A stretch of DNA of 5,502 nt, taken from the NCBI GenBank assembly GCA_007123695.1, contig SLGN01000216.1:1-5502 (forward strand), in the 5' to 3' direction. Each line of letters starts with the position of its first letter. Position 1 is the first letter of the stretch. Both the position numbers and the translations under genes were made by a program. This document shows, in pieces, positions 1 through 5,502 of this stretch. The notes under the pieces are model-generated. The model saw only the letters and a program-made list of their open reading frames with translations, made no database searches and was not told the origin of the DNA. This DNA comes from Verrucomicrobiales bacterium (lineage in GTDB: Bacteria; Verrucomicrobiota; Verrucomicrobiia; Verrucomicrobiales; DEV007).

Positions 1-2063
1 GGCCCGAGGGCGGGTCGGTCGAGGGCAAGTTCCTCGTCACCATCGCCCCCGACGCCCCCGTGGGCGTGCACGAGGCGCGCGTCCTCTCCCGCCTCGGCAT
101 CTCCTCGGCCCGCGCCTTCTCCGTGGGCGAGCTCGAAGAGATCACCCGCGCCGAGCCCAACAACAGCGTCGAGACCGCCCTGAAGCTGCCGCCCAACACA
201 ATCTGCAACGCCACCATGACGAAGCGCGCCGTCGACTTCTACGCCTTCGAGGGCAAGGCCGGGCAGCGCGTCGCGGTCGACTGCGCCGCCGCCGGGATCG
301 ACTCGCGGCTCGTCCCCGTCGTCATCATCGCCGACGAGAAGGGCGCCGACCTCCTCGTCAACCGCACCGGCGGCGTCATCGACTTCACTCCGCCCGCCGA
401 CGGCACCTATCTGGTGAAGGTCAACGACCTCACCTACCAGGGCGGCGAGCGCCACTTCTACCGGCTCGCCCTGCGCGAGCTCGAGGGCGAGGACCCCGCC
501 CCGCAGCAGCCTTCGACCTCGCGCGTCAGCGCCGTCTCCTGGCCGCCCGTCGGACTCGCGCCCGAGGCCCCCGCTAGCGAAACCGAACCGAACAACGCCC
601 CCGGCGAGGCCCAGAAAGTCACCCTGCCCCTCGACATCGCCGGCAGCTTCTATCCCGCCGCCGACGTCGACAGCTACGAGTTCGAGGCGAAGAAAGGCGA
701 GGTCTGGTGGGTCGAGGTCGCCTCGGAGCGGCTCGGTCGCCCCACCGACCCCTTCGTCCTCGTCCAGCACGTCGCGAAGAACGGCGAGGCGGAAGTCCTC
801 ACCGACGTCGCCGAGCTCTACGACATCCCCAGCCCCGTCAAGGTCTCCAGCAACGGCTACTCCTACGACGGCCCGCCCTACGACGTCGGCTCGCCCGACG
901 TCCTCGGCAAGGTCGAGATCAAGGAGGACGGCCTCCACCGCCTCTCCGTGCGCGATCTCTTCGGCGGCACCCGCAACGATCCGCAGAACGTCTACCGCCT
1001 CCTCGTGCGCGAGGCGCAGCCCGACTTCGCCCTCGCGGCCTGGGCCGTGCATATGACCCTGCGCAACGGCGACCGCGCCGCCTTCTCCAAGCCCATCTCC
1101 CTACGCGCCGGCGGGGCCATGGTCTTCGAGGTGCTCGCGGTGCGCCGCGACGGCTTCGACGGCGAGATCGAGCTGAAGATGGAGGGCCTCCCCGAGGGCG
1201 TCACCGCGAGCGGCCTCAGGATCCCCGCCGGCAAGTCGGTCGGCCACCTCGTCATCAGCGCCGCCTCCGACGCCAAGGCCGGCCATTCCCTCGCCACCAT
1301 CACCGGCCATGCCACCATCGACGGGCAGGAAATCTCCCGCCCCTGCCGCGTCGCCTCGATGGCCTGGCCGGTGAAGGACGCCAAGCAGGAAATCCCCAGC
1401 CCGCGCCTCTTCGCCGACGTGCCCGTTTCCGTCACCGACGCCGAGCCTTCGCCCCTCTCCCTCACCGCCGCCGAGGACAAGGTCTACGAGGCCGAGGAGG
1501 GCGCCACGCTCAAGATCCCCCTCAAGGCCGAATGGCGCGGCGAGTTTTCCGGCACCTCCATGAAGCTCAAGGCCTACGGCGTCGGATTCGACGGGATGAA
1601 GGAATTCGAGCTGCACGTGAAGACGACCGAGACCGAGGCCGTCCTCGATCTCGCCGCCCTCAAGACCGCGCCGGGCGACTACACCATCGCCTTCTACGGC
1701 AGCGCCGTGGCCAAGTATTCCTACAACCCCGAGGCCGTGAAGGCCGCCGAGGAGGCCAAGAAGAAGGCCGAGGCCGAGGCCGCCCGCATCGCCGAGGAGG
1801 CCAAGAAGCTCGCCGGCGACGCCGCCAACGCGCCCGAGGAGAAGAAGCCCGAGATGGTCAGCGCCGCCAAGGCCGCCGAAGCCAGGCAGAAGGAGGCCGA
1901 GGCGATGATGGCCAAGGCGACCGAGAAAATGAAGGCCGCCGCCGATGCCGCCGCGCCCAAGGACATCGTCGACATCTACGTCTCCGCCCCCATCCGCGTC
2001 TCCGTCAAGGCCAAGGCCGCCGCCGAGGCCGAGCCCGCCGCCGCCACCACCGCCCAGAAATGA
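1..2063 (+). CDS. PPC-domain secreted protein (5' end missing)
   Basis: The reading frame is open from the left edge (first full codon at 3), so the true start and any signal peptide lie outside the window; the GTG at 60 is internal. Domains in order: the end of an Ig-like strand region with the family phrase around 'LGISSARAFSVG' (to about 140); PPC domain 1, opening with EPNN at 153-164 and containing 'AGQRV', 'DSRL' and 'PADGTY' (to about 490); PPC domain 2, opening with EPNN at 585-596 and containing 'VRDLFGG' (to about 1025); a beta-sandwich with 'RRDGFDGEIEL' and 'EGLPEGVTASG' (about 1036-1380); and a last beta domain (about 1405-2025) interrupted by an Ala/Lys/Glu-rich helical segment at 1731-1955. 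This architecture is known from Planctomycetota and Verrucomicrobiota exported proteins of unproven function; PPC domains are generally extracellular beta-sandwiches. No catalytic motif is visible. The gene overlaps the cytochrome-WD40 gene by 4 bp, so the two products are probably made together and act in the same compartment, which is inference. Domain assignment is firm, biological role unknown. Confidence 0.88.
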   Translation, partial: PEGGSVEGKFLVTIAPDAPVGVHEARVLSRLGISSARAFSVGELEEITRAEPNNSVETALKLPPNTICNATMTKRAVDFYAFEGKAGQRVAVDCAAAGIDSRLVPVVIIADEKGADLLVNRTGGVIDFTPPADGTYLVKVNDLTYQGGERHFYRLALRELEGEDPAPQQPSTSRVSAVSWPPVGLAPEAPASETEPNNAPGEAQKVTLPLDIAGSFYPAADVDSYEFEAKKGEVWWVEVASERLGRPTDPFVLVQHVAKNGEAEVLTDVAELYDIPSPVKVSSNGYSYDGPPYDVGSPDVLGKVEIKEDGLHRLSVRDLFGGTRNDPQNVYRLLVREAQPDFALAAWAVHMTLRNGDRAAFSKPISLRAGGAMVFEVLAVRRDGFDGEIELKMEGLPEGVTASGLRIPAGKSVGHLVISAASDAKAGHSLATITGHATIDGQEISRPCRVASMAWPVKDAKQEIPSPRLFADVPVSVTDAEPSPLSLTAAEDKVYEAEEGATLKIPLKAEWRGEFSGTSMKLKAYGVGFDGMKEFELHVKTTETEAVLDLAALKTAPGDYTIAFYGSAVAKYSYNPEAVKAAEEAKKKAEAEAARIAEEAKKLAGDAANAPEEKKPEMVSAAKAAEARQKEAEAMMAKATEKMKAAADAAAPKDIVDIYVSAPIRVSVKAKAAAEAEPAAATTAQK
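1731..1955 (+). other. Helical hairpin insert in the last beta domain of the PPC protein
   Basis: These 75 codons encode almost only Ala, Lys and Glu with a few Met, Ile and Arg, following 'KYSYNP' and preceding 'DIVDIYVSAPIRVSV', which both look like beta strands. A proline-flanked turn PEEKKP (1833-1850) splits it into two helical stretches of about 34 and 35 residues. I infer an antiparallel helical hairpin projecting from a beta-sandwich. Planctomycete homologues carry a similar Ala-rich segment at this place, from memory of the family. Confidence 0.6.
1746..1808 (+). repeat. Two 18-bp direct repeats within the helical segment
   Basis: The same 18 bases (gccgaggaggccaagaag) occur at 1746-1763 and 1791-1808, both in frame and coding AEEAKK, 45 bp (15 codons) apart. 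They may reflect local duplication of a helical unit, or simply strong codon bias acting on a low-complexity Ala/Glu/Lys stretch. Confidence 0.5.
2060..2063 (+). promoter_or_regulatory. ATGA stop-start overlap (translational coupling)
   Basis: The ATG of the cytochrome-WD40 gene overlaps the TGA of the PPC gene. The bases just upstream (ccaccaccgcccagaa) contain no Shine-Dalgarno sequence, so the second gene is most simply explained by termination-reinitiation of ribosomes leaving the first. This fixes the start of the second gene although its frame stays open far upstream. Confidence 0.75.
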
Positions 2064-4402
2064 GCGCCCGACTCTCCAAAACGGGCAAGGCATTGCGGCT
2101 TTGTCAGGGCGGCCTCCTCGCCCTCGCCGCGGCTCCCGGACTGGCCCTCGCTCTCGAGCAGCCCGAGTTCTACGCCGACGTCTACCCCTTCCTCAAGGCC
2201 AACTGCCTCGCCTGCCACAACAAGACCACCGCCAAGGCCGGGCTCAACATGGAGACGCCCGAGCTGATGGTGAAGGGCGGCGACTCCGGCCCCTCCATCG
2301 TCCCGGGCAAGAGCGGCGAGAGCCTCCTCGTCGAGGCCTCGGTCCATTCGCCCAACATCGAGATGCCCCCGCCGAACAACAAGTCCGGCGCGGTCAAGCT
2401 GACCGAGGCCGAGATCGCCGTGCTCAAGACCTGGATCGACCAGGGGGCCAAGGCCGGGGCCAAGGCCGAGCGCGAGGTCGCCTTCAAGGCCCTCGCTCCG
2501 GGCATCGATCCGATCTACAGCGTCGCCCTTTCCCAGGACGGACGCTACGCCGTCTGCGGCCGCGGCCACCGCCTCTTCCTCTACGACCTCGCCACGCGGC
2601 AGTTCCTCGCCGAGATCGCCGACCCCGCCGAGAGCGGCGGCGGGGCGCACCGCGCCATGGTCCAGTCCCTCGCCTTCAGCCCCGACGGCACCCGCCTCGC
2701 CAGCGGCAGCTACCGCGAGGTGAAGCTCTGGAAGCGCGAGACCCTCTCCGCCGACGCGCCCGCCCTGCCGGCCCCCGCGCCCGCCGACGAGGCCCTTCTC
2801 AAGAAGATCGCCGAGACCGCCAAGGTCGCCGTCCTCGACCACCGTCTCTCCGCCGACGGAAAGGTGATCGCGACAGGGTGCAGCGACGGCTCCGTGCGCC
2901 TCTGGGACGCCGCCTCCGCCGCCCCCCTCGCCGAGCTGCGCGGCAGCGAAGCCCTCGTCCGGGAAATAGCCGCCCACGAGTGGACCGTCGCCCGCGAGAC
3001 CCTCGAGCAAGCCTTCCAAAAATCCGAGATCGCCCGCATCGAGGCGCAGGAAAAAGCCCTCGACGAACTTCTCAAGAAGGCCCAGGACGCCATCGTCGCG
3101 ATGCAGAAGGCGCTGCCCGAAAAGCAGCAGGCCGTCAAGCCCGCGCAGGAGGAGAAGGCCAAGGCCCAGGAGCTCGTTGACCAAGTCCTCGCCAAGATCC
3201 AGGCCGCCCCCGAGGGCAAGCCCGACGCCGCCCTCGAGAAGGAGCTCAAGGACGCCCAGGAGAAGCTGGCCCCCTTCGCGATGAAGGAGACCTCGGCCCT
3301 CGCCGCCGTCTCCGCGACCGAGAGCAACATCAAGGACGCCGAGGCCGAGGTGCAGCGCATCACCGAAACCAAGACGAAGAACGCCGAGCTCCTCGCCGCC
3401 GCCAACGCCGCCGCCGAGGCCGCCAAGCAGTCGCAGGAAAAGGCCGCCGCAGCCCTCGCCGCCGCCAAGGAATCCCTCGCCAAGCCGACCGCCCGACCCC
3501 TCGCCGTGGCTCTCTCCCCCGACGCCCAGCGCGCCGCCGCCCTCTTCGACGACGGACGCCTCACCCTCTGGGCCGTCGCCACCGGCCTCGCCCTCGAGGA
3601 CGAAGCCGGCCCCGCCGAACCGAACACCACCCTCGTCGCACGCGAGGATGGCTCCTTCGCCGCGACCGACGCCGAGGGCAAGGCCCGCGTCGTCGGCGCG
3701 CCCCTCCGCTGGGTCCTCGAGCGCACCCTCGGCGGGGCCGGGGCGTCCTCGCCCTTTGCCGACCGCGTCAACGCCCTCGCCTTCAGCCCCGATGGCAAGC
3801 TCCTCGCCGCCGGCGGGGGCGAACCCTCTCGATCCGGAGACCTGACCCTCTTCGATGCCGCCACCGGCGAGGTGACAGCCGCCTGGAAGGACCGCCACGA
3901 CGACATCGTCATGTCCCTCGCCTTCTCCCCCGACGGCGCCCGCCTCGCCTCCGGCGCCGCCGACAAGATCGCCCGCGTCACCGAGATCGCCGGAGGCGAG
4001 CAGGTCAACCTGCTCGAGGGCCACACCCACTACGTCATGGGCGTCGCCTTCCGCGCCGACGGCCGCGTCCTCGCCACCGCCGGAGCCGACGGCGTCGTCC
4101 TGTCCTGGGACATGATCCTCGGCGAGCGGAAGAAGAAGATCGAGGGCTGGAGCAAGGAGGTCACCTCCCTGCAGTTCATCGGCGCGACCAACCAGATCGT
4201 CACCTCCGCCGGCGACAACCGCGTCCGCATCGTCAACGACGAGGGCGGCGAGGTGCGCACCATCGCCGGACTGCCCGACTTCATGCAGGCCGCCGCCAGC
4301 ACCGCCAACGGAGCGACCCTCGTCGGCGGCGGCGAGGACAGCACCCTGCGCGTCTGGAACGGCGCCGACGGCAAGGAGCTGGCGGCCTTTGCGGCGAAGT
4401 GA
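2060..4402 (+). CDS. Exported cytochrome c (PSCyt1-type) - WD40 propeller protein with helical insert
   Basis: The product has 780 residues. The start at 2060 is chosen because it gives a clear signal peptide (basic residues 4-13, hydrophobic 17-31, likely cleavage after ALA at 29-31) and an ATGA overlap with the PPC gene; the 451 open codons upstream are Arg/Pro-rich and out of frame with that gene. Residues about 34-130 form a planctomycete-type cytochrome c domain: haem site C49-LA-C52-H53, likely axial Met102 in 'IEMPPP', closing helix around 'VLKTWIDQGA'. WD-type repeats follow: about three before residue 295 ('LAFSPDGTRLASGS', 'DGSVRLWD') and about seven between 479 and the C-terminus ('LAFSPDGKLLAAGG', 'LRVWNGADGKEL'). 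Residues 296-475 between blades three and four are a charged, Ala-rich helical insert. I infer a periplasmic or surface-exposed electron-carrier or scaffold protein; the redox partner and substrate are unknown. Single-haem proteins of this architecture are common in Planctomycetota and Verrucomicrobiota but essentially uncharacterised. Confidence 0.92.
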   Translation: MSARLSKTGKALRLCQGGLLALAAAPGLALALEQPEFYADVYPFLKANCLACHNKTTAKAGLNMETPELMVKGGDSGPSIVPGKSGESLLVEASVHSPNIEMPPPNNKSGAVKLTEAEIAVLKTWIDQGAKAGAKAEREVAFKALAPGIDPIYSVALSQDGRYAVCGRGHRLFLYDLATRQFLAEIADPAESGGGAHRAMVQSLAFSPDGTRLASGSYREVKLWKRETLSADAPALPAPAPADEALLKKIAETAKVAVLDHRLSADGKVIATGCSDGSVRLWDAASAAPLAELRGSEALVREIAAHEWTVARETLEQAFQKSEIARIEAQEKALDELLKKAQDAIVAMQKALPEKQQAVKPAQEEKAKAQELVDQVLAKIQAAPEGKPDAALEKELKDAQEKLAPFAMKETSALAAVSATESNIKDAEAEVQRITETKTKNAELLAAANAAAEAAKQSQEKAAAALAAAKESLAKPTARPLAVALSPDAQRAAALFDDGRLTLWAVATGLALEDEAGPAEPNTTLVAREDGSFAATDAEGKARVVGAPLRWVLERTLGGAGASSPFADRVNALAFSPDGKLLAAGGGEPSRSGDLTLFDAATGEVTAAWKDRHDDIVMSLAFSPDGARLASGAADKIARVTEIAGGEQVNLLEGHTHYVMGVAFRADGRVLATAGADGVVLSWDMILGERKKKIEGWSKEVTSLQFIGATNQIVTSAGDNRVRIVNDEGGEVRTIAGLPDFMQAAASTANGATLVGGGEDSTLRVWNGADGKELAAFAAK
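2945..3484 (+). other. Long helical hairpin inserted between WD40 blades
   Basis: Residues 296-475 of the cytochrome-WD40 protein lack WD motifs and are rich in Ala, Glu, Lys and Gln. A turn with PEGKP (3209-3223, residues 384-388) lies at the midpoint, leaving about 88 residues before and 87 after, as expected for an antiparallel coiled-coil arm that leaves and re-enters the propeller at the same edge. Prolines 353, 361 and 405 would kink the helices. WD motifs resume at 'PLAVALSPD'. Hairpin geometry is inference from composition and symmetry. Confidence 0.65.
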
Positions 4403-4410
4403 CTTTGCCG
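4392..4410 (+). terminator. Weak hairpin at the convergent gene junction
   Basis: Bases 4392-4399 (cggcgaag) can pair with 4403-4410 (ctttgccg) in RNA through 8 base pairs including one G-U, with the stop codon TGA of the cytochrome-WD40 gene as loop. No T-run follows, so it is not a classical intrinsic terminator. It covers most of the 10-bp gap between the convergent genes and might slow transcription, but the tight triloop and lack of a U tract keep confidence low. Confidence 0.2.
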
Positions 4411-4412
4411 AC

Positions 4413-4850
4413 TTATGGGTTCGGTCGCATTCCTCGGAAGGGATTCTCCACGACGATGCCGAAATAGCTGGCTCCGTCCGAAAGGTCCTCGCTGAGGATT
4501 CGCGAGCACCCGGACGCTTCGGCGGCAGCGACGATCAGGGAGTCCCACCACGAGAGTCGGTAGCGTTGCTGCACCGCGAAGGCCCGGCTGAGAATCGCCA
4601 TATCGAGCTTCAAAGGTTCCCAAGCCGACAGGGCTTCGATGTCTTCCCATGCTTCTTCAGGAGAAAGACCGGGATCGAGCTTTCGAGTGGCGTTGACGAA
4701 ATACTCGTTGAGAACCTGGACAGAGAGCCTGCCGGTTCGATCCTCCCAAAGCTCATCGAGCCGCGTGCTGGCCAAGGGCTGCTTTTCGGGTTCCGACGAG
4801 TCCCGAGAGTAAAGCAGAACATTGGTATCCACGAAAACGTTATCGCTCAT
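4413..4850 (-). CDS. vapC: VapC-type PIN-domain ribonuclease toxin
   Basis: The 145-residue product has the length and motif order of VapC-like PIN-domain toxins (PF01850). The expected acidic active-site residues are all present: D8 in 'VFVDTNVLLY', E49 in 'QVLNEYFV', D103 in 'SWWDSLIVAAA', and D122 in 'ILSEDLSDG'. These normally bind Mg2+/Mn2+ for cytoplasmic RNA cleavage, often of tRNA or rRNA; the target here cannot be told. The gene starts inside the antitoxin gene (11-bp overlap, ATGAGCGATAA) without a clear ribosome binding site, so its translation is probably coupled to that of the antitoxin, keeping toxin below antitoxin. It appears intact. It converges on the cytochrome-WD40 gene with a 10-bp gap. 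Its DNA is less GC-rich than that operon, consistent with separate acquisition. PIN assignment is firm; toxicity is inferred from the family and the adjacent antitoxin. Confidence 0.92.
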   Translation of the reverse strand: MSDNVFVDTNVLLYSRDSSEPEKQPLASTRLDELWEDRTGRLSVQVLNEYFVNATRKLDPGLSPEEAWEDIEALSAWEPLKLDMAILSRAFAVQQRYRLSWWDSLIVAAAEASGCSRILSEDLSDGASYFGIVVENPFRGMRPNP

Positions 4851-5070
4851 AGAGGCTGTCGCGGGAAGGGTAGTTTGAACCCGCTGGTTTCAGCGGCCTG
4901 GGAGCTCTGGCTTGGAACCGTCGCCTCGCCCGCTCATACTGCGTCTCCAGAAGCATCTTCCTGCGCAGCTCCTCTCCAAGCATACGGGAGACGCTGGTGT
5001 CGTGCCGGGCCGCCCATACCTTGGCCCATTTCAGCACCTCTTCGTCCACGGTGATCGTCACGTTTTTCAT
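4840..5070 (-). CDS. vapB: Ribbon-helix-helix antitoxin partnered with VapC
   Basis: This 76-residue protein begins with a ribbon-helix-helix pattern: strand 'KNVTITVDEEV' (2-12), helix 'LKWAKVWAARHD', turn 'TSVS', helix 'RMLGEELRRKMLLE'. Such N-termini dimerise and bind operator DNA. The C-terminal tail ends 'YPSRDSLYER', resembling tails of RHH antitoxins that dock on the PIN toxin. It is the first gene of the pair and overlaps the toxin start by 11 bp. Directly upstream lie a promoter and a palindrome on the -10, so autorepression is likely, tighter in complex with the toxin as in related systems. The ATG at 5070 is the only sensible start and has no Shine-Dalgarno sequence before it. RHH fold and partnership are well supported; the name vapB is by convention, since VapB antitoxins belong to several unrelated folds. 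Confidence 0.88.
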   Translation of the reverse strand: MKNVTITVDEEVLKWAKVWAARHDTSVSRMLGEELRRKMLLETQYERARRRFQARAPRPLKPAGSNYPSRDSLYER

Positions 5071-5107
5071 GCAACACGAAAATCGTGCTTTCTGCCCGTC
5101 CTGTCAA
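5071..5107 (-). promoter_or_regulatory. Promoter of the antitoxin-toxin pair
   Basis: On the minus strand a perfect -35 TTGACA (5107-5102) is followed by a 17-bp spacer and GATTTT (5084-5079), a 3-of-6 match to the -10 that keeps its second A and final T. Only 8 bp separate this -10 from the ATG at 5070, so transcription would begin at or within a couple of bases of the start codon. With no ribosome binding site upstream, a leaderless mRNA is plausible. The weak -10 is the main doubt. Confidence 0.6.
5075..5087. promoter_or_regulatory. Palindromic operator candidate over the -10
   Basis: CACGA (5075-5079), spacer AAA, TCGTG (5083-5087) is a perfect 5-bp inverted repeat covering the proposed -10 of the toxin-antitoxin promoter. 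RHH antitoxin dimers typically bind short inverted repeats at their own promoter, and binding here would block RNA polymerase. The site is short enough that chance cannot be excluded; position is the strongest argument. Confidence 0.5.
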
Positions 5108-5307
5108 GGTCTCCGGATTCCGGCGGCGAAGTCGAACCAGCGGAGGGGCTGCGCTTGGGCCCGCGTCCTTCCCTGCAACCCGGATTCCTTGCGTCCCGTC
5201 CCGGAATGCGTAAGCTGTCTCCCCCCGCCTACCGATCCCCGCCGAACGGCACCGATTCGACTCCGAAAGCGCTCCGGACCCAGCGACTCCCCCCCCCCCG
5301 GCAAAGG
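5108..5307. other. Intergenic region between divergent genes
   Basis: About 200 bp separate the antitoxin promoter from the small zinc-ribbon gene. Several frames are open, but the encoded peptides are Pro/Arg/Ser-rich with no recognisable motif. A perfect 5-bp inverted repeat CCGGA-T-TCCGG lies at 5113-5123, just behind the antitoxin -35, and the 9-mer CCGGATTCC recurs at 5180-5188. A poor promoter-like pair on the + strand (ttgcgt 5189-5194, taagct 5211-5216) is not convincing. No tRNA, terminator or mobile-element end is seen. Confidence 0.5.
5289..5299 (+). repeat. Run of eleven C residues
   Basis: An uninterrupted C11 tract ends 8 bp before the ATG at 5308. Homopolymers this long are prone to slippage in cells and to sequencing or assembly error. 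If the upstream ATG at 5206 were the real start, length changes would shift the frame; if 5308 is the start, they would only change leader spacing. Confidence 0.9.
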
Positions 5308-5502
5308 ATGAAAGCAAACGCCAATACGGATCGGGGATACTATTTTTGCTGCCCGAAGTGCGGAAGCTCGAAGCGATTCTCCCGGCCCAGCGAGAACGAC
5401 TCTGGCATGGGATGCCTGATCTTCCTGCTCGGCGGATTCCTTGCCGCGATCTTTTTCGAGGGCAGTCGGTTCCGGCGGATCCAGTGCGGCCGGTGCGGCC
5501 AC
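5308..5502 (+). CDS. Small zinc-ribbon protein with hydrophobic segment (3' end missing)
   Basis: Sixty-five codons are present before the window ends without a stop. The product has two cysteine knuckles, C15-PK-C18 ('YYFCCPKCGSSKRF') and C60-GR-C63 ('IQCGRCGH'), the layout of a zinc ribbon, separated by a hydrophobic stretch at residues 35-50 ('GCLIFLLGGFLAAIFF'). Small proteins of this kind are usually unnamed. If the hydrophobic stretch crosses the membrane, the knuckles would lie on opposite sides and could not share one zinc; otherwise it may be a buried loop. The start is uncertain: ATG 5308 has only 'aaagg' touching it, too close for a normal ribosome site, while an in-frame ATG at 5206 would add 34 Pro/Arg-rich residues across the C11 tract. 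I prefer 5308 because the protein-like composition begins there. Function unknown. Confidence 0.6.
   Translation, partial: MKANANTDRGYYFCCPKCGSSKRFSRPSENDSGMGCLIFLLGGFLAAIFFEGSRFRRIQCGRCGH

Noticed and set aside
707..2059. Long open frame upstream of, and in frame with, the cytochrome-WD40 gene
   Set aside because: It encodes a low-complexity Arg/Pro/Gly sequence in a second frame of the PPC gene, as GC-rich DNA often does; the signal peptide and ATGA overlap place the true start at 2060.
2102..2107. Possible lipoprotein cysteine (Cys15) in the signal peptide of the cytochrome-WD40 protein
   Set aside because: The residues before it (L-R-L) do not fit a lipobox and it lies ahead of the hydrophobic core, so an ordinary signal peptide is more likely.
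2710..4026. Second long minus-strand frame across the WD40 gene
   Set aside because: Ser/Ala/Arg-rich composition with no motif; it mirrors third-position GC bias of the real gene.
1976..4030. Open frame of 684 codons on the minus strand, antisense to the cytochrome-WD40 gene
   Set aside because: The product is Gly/Leu/Glu-rich with no domain signal, typical of the antisense shadow of a high-GC gene; the + strand frame has clear haem and WD motifs.
4389..5054. Plus-strand open frame of 221 codons across the toxin-antitoxin genes
   Set aside because: It is antisense to two genes with clear PIN and ribbon-helix-helix motifs and shows no recognisable domain.
5189..5216. Promoter-like pair ttgcgt and taagct for the zinc-ribbon gene
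   Set aside because: Both boxes match consensus at only about half their positions with a 16-bp spacer; too weak to report as a promoter.
4934..5502. Minus-strand open frames overlapping the antitoxin promoter and the zinc-ribbon gene
   Set aside because: They conflict with the antitoxin, its promoter and the CXXC-containing + strand frame, and encode Arg/Gly/Pro-rich sequence without motifs.

Overview
The window looks like high-GC chromosomal DNA from a Planctomycetota or Verrucomicrobiota bacterium. The main clue is a two-gene operon of a type largely confined to those phyla: a secreted protein with pre-peptidase C-terminal (PPC) domains, followed by an exported protein that joins a planctomycete-type cytochrome c domain to WD40 repeats. 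The sequence alone does not decide between the two phyla.

Positions 1-4402 (+ strand) hold the operon. The first gene runs in from the left edge, so its N-terminus is missing. It carries two PPC domains opened by EPNN motifs, then beta-sandwich domains, the last of which contains an Ala/Lys/Glu-rich helical segment. Its stop overlaps the start of the second gene (ATGA). The second gene is complete at 780 residues: signal peptide, one CXXCH haem site with a likely Met axial ligand, about three WD-type blades, a long helical insert of about 180 residues, then about seven more blade-like units. In related genomes such pairs often lie downstream of DUF1549/DUF1553 and DUF1501 genes. That context would be outside this window.

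Positions 4413-5107 (- strand) hold a toxin-antitoxin module convergent with the operon, with a gap of only 10 bp. It comprises a ribbon-helix-helix antitoxin gene followed, with an 11-bp overlap, by a VapC-type PIN-domain ribonuclease. Base composition is visibly less GC-rich here than in the operon. In front of the antitoxin are a consensus -35 (TTGACA), a 17-bp spacer, a weak -10, and a palindrome (CACGA-AAA-TCGTG) lying on the -10. This layout suggests autorepression and a leaderless or nearly leaderless transcript.

Positions 5108-5307 are non-coding as far as I can tell and include an 11-base C run. From 5308 to the right edge (+ strand) begins a small protein, cut off by the window end, with two CXXC knuckles flanking a short hydrophobic segment.

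No RNA gene, CRISPR array or insertion sequence is visible. The most interesting points are the matching helical-hairpin inserts in both operon proteins and the compact operator/promoter of the toxin-antitoxin module.
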